From Clostridia bacterium (GTDB lineage: Bacteria; Bacillota; Clostridia; Lachnospirales; Anaerotignaceae), in NCBI GenBank assembly GCA_022651385.1, contig JALCQR010000002.1:248001-312000 (forward strand): a stretch of 64,000 bases of DNA. The letters are read 5' to 3'. Positions 59,743-64,000 of this stretch are shown here, one piece after another. The notes under the pieces are model-generated. The model searched no databases, had not been told where the DNA came from, and saw only the letters and a list, made by a program, of their open reading frames with translations. Numbering within the stretch: position 1 is the stretch's first letter; each line of letters begins with the position of its first letter. Position numbers and translations under genes: made by a program.

Positions 59743-61648
59743 TTCTTGCCTCCCTTTTAATCTGCTCAAGGTGTATAAGAAGCACAGATATATCGGCAGG
59801 CGAAACACCGGCAATTCTTGAGGCATGGCCTATTGAAACGGGACGGATATCATTAAGCTTCTGAGCGGCTTCTATACGAAGACCCTTAATAGTGCTGTAA
59901 TCAATGTCTTCAGGAAGCACACGGTTTTCAAGCTTTATAAACTGCTCTACAGTATTCATCTGCTGTTTTATATAGCCTTCATATTTTATTTTGATAGCCG
60001 CTTCGTCACGTACATCTTTAGGCAAATCAGGTCTTTGGGTATCTATTTCAGCAAGAGATTCATAATTAAGCTCCGGTCGCTTTAAAAGGTCTGAAAGGCG
60101 TACTCCGCTTTTAATTTGAGCTGAATGATGTTTTTCAAGAAATTCCTGAACTTCCGGACGCTTACCAATTGTTACTGAGCAGATACGCTCTTTTTCGGCT
60201 TCAATCATTTCTTCTTTTTTAAGGAATTTTGCGTATCTTTCGTCGGAAATCAGGCCCACTTCATGACCTATAGGCGTAAGACGTTCATCGGCATTATCCT
60301 GTCTTAAAAGCAAACGGTATTCGGCACGGGAAGTCATCATTCTATACGGCTCACGGCTGCCTTTTGTAACAATATCGTCTATCAAAACGCCTATATACGC
60401 ATCTGAACGCTTTAATATAACAGGTTCTTTTTTCTGTACATACCGTGCTGCATTTATACCGGCAATTATTCCCTGTGCCGCAGCTTCCTCATATCCGCTT
60501 GTTCCGTTAAACTGTCCGGCTCCGAAAAGACCTTTTATTTTTTTAAACTCAAGGCTTAATTTGAGCTGTGTAGCATCAATACAGTCATATTCAATAGCAT
60601 ATGCCGTGCGCATAAACTCGCAGTGCTCAAGGCCTGGTACTGTATGATAAAGCGCAATCTGTACCTCCTCAGGAAGCGACGAGCTCATTCCCTGAACATA
60701 AAGCTCATTTGTGCTTTCTCCTTCAGGCTCAATAAATATCTGATGTCTGTCTTTATCGGCAAATCTTACTACCTTGTCCTCTATTGACGGGCAATATCTC
60801 GGTCCCGTGCCCTCTATTACTCCGGCATAAAGCGGTGAACGGTTTAAGTTTTTACGTATAATACTATGCGTTTTTTCATTTGTATACGTAAGATAACACT
60901 TTACCTGCTCACGTGCTATTTTTTCCGGAGTATCCTCAAACGAAAACGGCACTATTTCTTTATCCCCATACTGCGGTATCATTTTTGAAAAGTCAACCGT
61001 CTTCTTGTCTATTCTGGCAGGCGTACCTGTCTTAAAGCGGTATATCTTAATACCATTGTCAATAAGGCTTTGGCTAAGTCCCGTAGCAGCTTTAAAACCG
61101 CTTGGCCCAGACTGTATTATTGTTTCGCCAAACAGACAGCGTGCTTTAAGATATGTACCCGTGGCTATTATAACTGCTTTTGAATAAAAAATAGCTCCTG
61201 AGCTTGTTTTAACACCTTTTATCTCACCGTTTTCAACTATTATATCCGTTACCTCTGCCTGCTTTATCTTTAAATTAGGAGTTTCCTCCATTGTCTTTTT
61301 CATTGTTTCTTTATATCTGTTTTTGTCGGCCTGCGCCCTTAACGAATATACTGCCGGGCCCTTTGAGGTATTAAGCATTTTTATTTGGAGATATGTTTTA
61401 TCAATGTTTTTGCCCATTTCGCCTCCAAGAGCATCTATCTCTCTTACAAGGTGGCCTTTTGAGCTTCCGCCTACAGAAGGATTGCACGGCATCATAGCAA
61501 TTGAGTCGAGATTTATAGCAAAAACTACAGTATTAAGCCCAAGTCTGGCACAGGCAAGTGCAGCTTCGCATCCGGCATGTCCCGCACCTACAACAGCCAC
61601 ATCAACATTATCTGCAACATATGTTGTTTTTGAATTGTTATCAGGCAT
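59732..61648 (-). CDS. mnmG: tRNA uridine-5-carboxymethylaminomethyl modification enzyme MnmG
   Basis: 638 residues. The FAD-binding fold is [21 protein letters not shown] (in part, about 13-33); conserved [23 protein letters not shown] (in part) and [16 protein letters not shown] follow; the catalytic-cysteine loops are [20 protein letters not shown] (in part). The C-terminal helical domain reads [34 protein letters not shown] (in part) and contacts MnmE. With MnmE it modifies U34 of several tRNAs. AGGAG precedes the ATG. A 385-base spacer with a dispersed repeat separates it from mnmE, although the two are usually adjacent. Confidence 0.98.
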   Translation of the reverse strand: MPDNNSKTTYVADNVDVAVVGAGHAGCEAALACARLGLNTVVFAINLDSIAMMPCNPSVGGSSKGHLVREIDALGGEMGKNIDKTYLQIKMLNTSKGPAVYSLRAQADKNRYKETMKKTMEETPNLKIKQAEVTDIIVENGEIKGVKTSSGAIFYSKAVIIATGTYLKARCLFGETIIQSGPSGFKAATGLSQSLIDNGIKIYRFKTGTPARIDKKTVDFSKMIPQYGDKEIVPFSFEDTPEKIAREQVKCYLTYTNEKTHSIIRKNLNRSPLYAGVIEGTGPRYCPSIEDKVVRFADKDRHQIFIEPEGESTNELYVQGMSSSLPEEVQIALYHTVPGLEHCEFMRTAYAIEYDCIDATQLKLSLEFKKIKGLFGAGQFNGTSGYEEAAAQGIIAGINAARYVQKKEPVILKRSDAYIGVLIDDIVTKGSREPYRMMTSRAEYRLLLRQDNADERLTPIGHEVGLISDERYAKFLKKEEMIEAEKERICSVTIGKRPEVQEFLEKHHSAQIKSGVRLSDLLKRPELNYESLAEIDTQRPDLPKDVRDEAAIKIKYEGYIKQQMNTVEQFIKLENRVLPEDIDYSTIKGLRIEAAQKLNDIRPVSIGHASRIAGVSPADISVLLIHLEQIKREARNGK

Positions 61649-61726
61649 CTTTTATTTTCAACTCCTAAATATAGTATATATTAATGGTGTAAATGTTTAA
61701 GTTTTTTTGAAAAACGTAACGTTCTG

Positions 61727-62013
61727 GAGCCGAAGGCTATTAAAGTTTACGGCCGCACTTTTTAAAGGGCGGTTGGAGGTTGGTGCAAAGCTCCAAGGAC
61801 TTAATCTGTATACAGGCACATTTTGAATTTTTGCAAGTGAAAAGTTTTCTGATATAGAATTTTGCAATAAGTTGTACGTATACAATAACTTACGCATTAT
61901 TATCCTTACGGAATAATGCTGAAACTTTTTGATTAAGACCTTGGTTACTCTGTCCCCAAACCCCTGCAAGCCTTTAAAAAGGCTTGACCTAAACTTTATT
62001 ATGCCTTCGGCAC
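61727..62013. repeat. Dispersed intergenic repeat, copy C (full length, no insert)
   Basis: About 287 bp, between mnmE and mnmG. Terminal inverted repeats: left 61727-61749, right 61990-62013, each with a GCCGAAGGC hairpin followed by ATNNTAAAGTTTA. Inside are the stem GCATTATT/AATAATGC around ATCCTTACGG (about 61894-61919), GTTTTCTGATATAGAATTTT, GACCTTGGTTACTC and AAGCCTTTAAAAAGGCTT. It is about 80-85% identical by eye to copy B over the right ~170 bp. The closing hairpin is TGCC-TTC-GGCA. Confidence 0.85.
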
Positions 62014-62032
62014 CATGTCATACAGCTTAGAA

Positions 62033-63415
62033 TTATTTTCCAACACAGAATCTCTCAAATATTCTATTTAAAAGATCTTCCTGCATACTTTCTCCGGTTA
62101 TCTCTCCTAAATTCTCAACAGCCTGCGAAAGGTCCATAGACACAAAATCCTCCGGCATTCCGCTGTCTATTGTGTTTATCGCTCTTTTCAAACTTTGAGT
62201 GGCTTCATAAAGTGCATTTTTATGCCGGCTGTTGCTTATTATAAGTCCGTTTTTAATCTCTATGTCACCGCCGAAAAACATGTTTTTCAATCGCTCCACA
62301 AGTTCTTGAGTACCGATATTTTCCCTCACCGACATTTCTATTACATTTTTCTTGTCTATTTTTAAATCATCAGCCGTAAATTTTGGCTCAAGGTCCGTTT
62401 TATTAAGAAGTATAAGACATTTCTTATCTTTTACAAAATCAAGCAGTTTTCTGTCATCATCATCAATTTCCCTTGATGTGTCAAGAATGAGAAGTATCAA
62501 ATCGGCCATTTTCGCACTTTCAAAAGAACGCTCCACCCCCATTTTTTCAACAATATCATCTGTATGTCGTATTCCGGCGGTATCGGCTATATTTACAGGT
62601 ACTCCAGCTATATTTACAAATTCCTCTACAGTATCTCTTGTTGTTCCCGGAACATCCGTTACTATTGCACGTTCCTCATCCAAAAGAAAGTTTAAAAGTG
62701 AGCTTTTTCCTACATTCGGCTTACCAAGTATAACGGTTTTTATTCCTTCACGGACAATCTTTCCCATATCAGCCGTTTCAAGAAGTTTCTCTATTTCCGA
62801 AAGTACACTTTGGCTTTTTTCTTTAAGCACCGCGTATGTTTCTTCTTCTATGTCATGCTCAGGATAATCTATAGCAGCCTCAATAGTAGATATGGCGTCA
62901 AGAAGTTTGCTTCTCATTTCCTTAACTTTTCTGCCAAGTCTGCCTTCAAGCTGATTAACGGCAGACTGCCGGCCCATATCGGTTTTTGAATTTATTATAT
63001 CTATTACAGCTTCTGCCTGTGAAAGGTCTATTCTGCCGTTTAAAAAAGCACGTTTTGTAAATTCTCCGCCCTCTGCAAGCCTTGCTCCAGCATTAAGAAC
63101 TCTTTCAAGCACTTTTGAAGTTGACACAAAACCGCCGTGACAGTTTATTTCAACCACATCCTCACAGGTATATGTGTTTGGCTTTTTCATCATACTTACA
63201 AGTACTTCATCTATTACACTTCCGTCTTCGGCTTTTATTTTGCCATATGTTATTGTGTGACTCTTTTTGTCAGACAGTCTTATACCTGTTTTGCTTTCAA
63301 ATATTTTATCGGCTACGTCTATACATCCGTCTCCGCTCATTCTGACTATTCCTATTCCCCCGGTGCCTGCCGGAGTCGATATGGCCGCTATAATATCATC
63401 AAGATATGATTTCAT
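62033..63415 (-). CDS. mnmE: tRNA modification GTPase MnmE
   Basis: About 460 residues. N-terminal folate-binding domain (IAAISTPAGTGGIGIVRMSG, TCEDVVEINCHGG), helical domain (GRIDLSQAEAVIDIINSKT), inserted G domain with G1 GKPNVGKSSLL (about 225), G2 DVPGTTRDTVEE, G3 DTAGIRHTDD and G4 NKTD, and the C-terminal CVGK whose cysteine is conserved. Partner of MnmG in wobble-uridine modification. ATG at 63415 follows GGAGGAAAG; the frame to 63451 is an unsupported extension. Confidence 0.97.
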   Translation of the reverse strand: MKSYLDDIIAAISTPAGTGGIGIVRMSGDGCIDVADKIFESKTGIRLSDKKSHTITYGKIKAEDGSVIDEVLVSMMKKPNTYTCEDVVEINCHGGFVSTSKVLERVLNAGARLAEGGEFTKRAFLNGRIDLSQAEAVIDIINSKTDMGRQSAVNQLEGRLGRKVKEMRSKLLDAISTIEAAIDYPEHDIEEETYAVLKEKSQSVLSEIEKLLETADMGKIVREGIKTVILGKPNVGKSSLLNFLLDEERAIVTDVPGTTRDTVEEFVNIAGVPVNIADTAGIRHTDDIVEKMGVERSFESAKMADLILLILDTSREIDDDDRKLLDFVKDKKCLILLNKTDLEPKFTADDLKIDKKNVIEMSVRENIGTQELVERLKNMFFGGDIEIKNGLIISNSRHKNALYEATQSLKRAINTIDSGMPEDFVSMDLSQAVENLGEITGESMQEDLLNRIFERFCVGK

Positions 63416-63535
63416 TCTTTTCACTTTCCTCCGAAAACAAAAAATTAGCACGTATATTTAAAATATAAGTATAGCTTAAATCTTTTTTAATGCCAATACC
63501 TTTATATTATACAAACAGATATTTACCTAATAATT

Positions 63536-63566
63536 AAAGGTGCCTTTAAAAAAAGCACCTTTTTTG
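63536..63566. terminator. Hairpin between mnmE and jag
   Basis: AAAGGTGC and GCACCTTTTTT form a 7-8 bp stem around a T/A-rich loop; the better T-run is on the plus strand, and the minus-strand side (TTTAATT) is weak, so readthrough from jag into mnmE is possible. Confidence 0.55.
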
Positions 63567-63574
63567 TATCGTTA

Positions 63575-64000
63575 TTATTTTTCCCTGTCTTTGTCCTTAA
63601 GAGCTATAACAACGTTTCTGAAAGGTTCCTCACCCTCAGAATATGTAGTTACGTAACGGTTATTCTGGAGACTTGAGTGAATTATCCTTCTTTCGTAAGG
63701 ATTCATTGGCTCAAGCACTACTTTACGTCCAGTCTGTTTTACTTTCTTGGCAAGATTATAAGCCAAAGATTCAAGAGTTTCCTTTCTTCTCTGACGATAA
63801 TTTTCAGTATCAAGCGTTATACTTAAATATGGGGCATTGCCTTTATTTACCACAAGGTTTACAAGATACTGTATGGAATCAAGAGTCTGGCCTCTCTTTC
63901 CTATAAGTATACCCATATCACTGCCTTTGAGATTTATCAGAAGCTGCTTTTCTTTTAGCTCAGTATCTATCTCAACTACTATTCCCATGGCCGCAAACAT
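63575..64000 (-). CDS. jag: RNA-binding protein Jag/KhpB (partial)
   Basis: The C-terminal 141 codons; the N-terminus (Jag-N domain) lies beyond the right edge. A KH domain with the GxxG-type loop DMGILIGKRGQTLDSIQYLV (about 28-47 of the fragment) is followed by an R3H domain: TENYRQRRKETLESLA, and PMNPYERRIIHSSLQ with the R-x3-H motif. Jag/EloR helps control cell elongation in Firmicutes and lies in the rpmH-rnpA-yidC-jag block beside the origin. Confidence 0.95.
   Translation of the reverse strand: MFAAMGIVVEIDTELKEKQLLINLKGSDMGILIGKRGQTLDSIQYLVNLVVNKGNAPYLSITLDTENYRQRRKETLESLAYNLAKKVKQTGRKVVLEPMNPYERRIIHSSLQNNRYVTTYSEGEEPFRNVVIALKDKDREK

Noticed and set aside
62352-62867. 171-codon plus-strand frame opposite mnmE
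   Set aside because: Antisense shadow of a certain gene; Ser-rich translation from reversed codons.
1-64000. Search for tRNA, rRNA, CRISPR, prophage and defence genes
   Set aside because: No cloverleaf-like or rRNA-like sequence, no regularly spaced repeats, and no phage, restriction or toxin-antitoxin motifs were recognised by eye.

Overview
The window is low-GC, bacterial, and reads as one arm of a chromosome of an anaerobic, spore-forming member of the Clostridia (Lachnospirales-like; the exact genus is not resolved). Pointers are pyruvate:ferredoxin oxidoreductase, a 2[4Fe-4S] ferredoxin, the sporulation gene bofA next to a yaaL-type gene, AGGAGG-type ribosome binding sites, frequent TTG/GTG starts, and the origin-proximal order jag-mnmE-mnmG-rsmG-noc followed further left by argS, parA-parB and serS. 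Jag runs off the right edge and these genes are transcribed leftwards, so dnaA and oriC should lie just beyond base 64000. Most genes in the right half are on the minus strand, as expected for the leading strand of that arm.

Layout. 1-1.9 kb: MacAB-type efflux genes behind a promoter with four phased TTTAAG repeats. 2.2-7 kb: coaBC, two regulators, an enolase-superfamily dehydratase, a nitroreductase with a divergent HxlR regulator. 7.1-11.7 kb: an operon of PotABC-like ABC transporter (no binding protein), PfkB sugar kinase and ADP-ribosylglycohydrolase. 12.2-15.8 kb: nifJ. 16-19.4 kb: DMT transporter, M20 amidohydrolase and a decayed GntR/HutC gene. 19.3-21.7 kb: TPP-riboswitch operon thiW-thiM-homocysteine methyltransferase. 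21.7-26 kb: FtsH, a universal stress protein with a long structured leader, PutP-like symporter. 26.6-32 kb: aspartase, fumarase and malic enzyme in reaction order (aspartate to pyruvate, feeding PFOR) with a divergent LysR gene; this block looks richer in G+C than its surroundings. 32-41 kb: regulators, a HAD enzyme, NSS transporter, a chorismate mutase-ACT protein, a BTAD regulator and a GGDEF gene broken by a stop codon. 41.3-42.7 kb: ferredoxin, membrane Fe-S protein, thioredoxin and a mini ferredoxin:thioredoxin reductase behind a CRP/FNR-type site. 42.9-50.5 kb: cysteine-free uracil-DNA glycosylase, a dense DnaA-box cluster, rhomboid protease, bofA, Gx transporter/NusG-II pair, serS, DUF4446, parB, parA. 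50.6-64 kb: two perfect parS sites, argS, a plus-strand metabolic group, PucR regulator, noc, rsmG, mnmG, mnmE, jag.

Most unusual: (1) a dispersed intergenic repeat (three copies) with terminal inverted repeats and covarying hairpins, two copies of which carry the same ~60-bp hairpin module in opposite orientation inside different hairpin loops; (2) nine DnaA-box-like sites in about 430 bp some 20 kb from the expected origin; (3) the transporter/kinase/ADP-ribosylglycohydrolase operon; (4) the compact ferredoxin-to-thioredoxin cluster; (5) a family-4 uracil-DNA glycosylase without any cysteine. Start codons were re-chosen from ribosome binding sites where upstream in-frame starts were misleading. 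No CRISPR array, rRNA, tRNA, prophage or intact insertion sequence was seen. All identifications are from motif reading; no database search was run.
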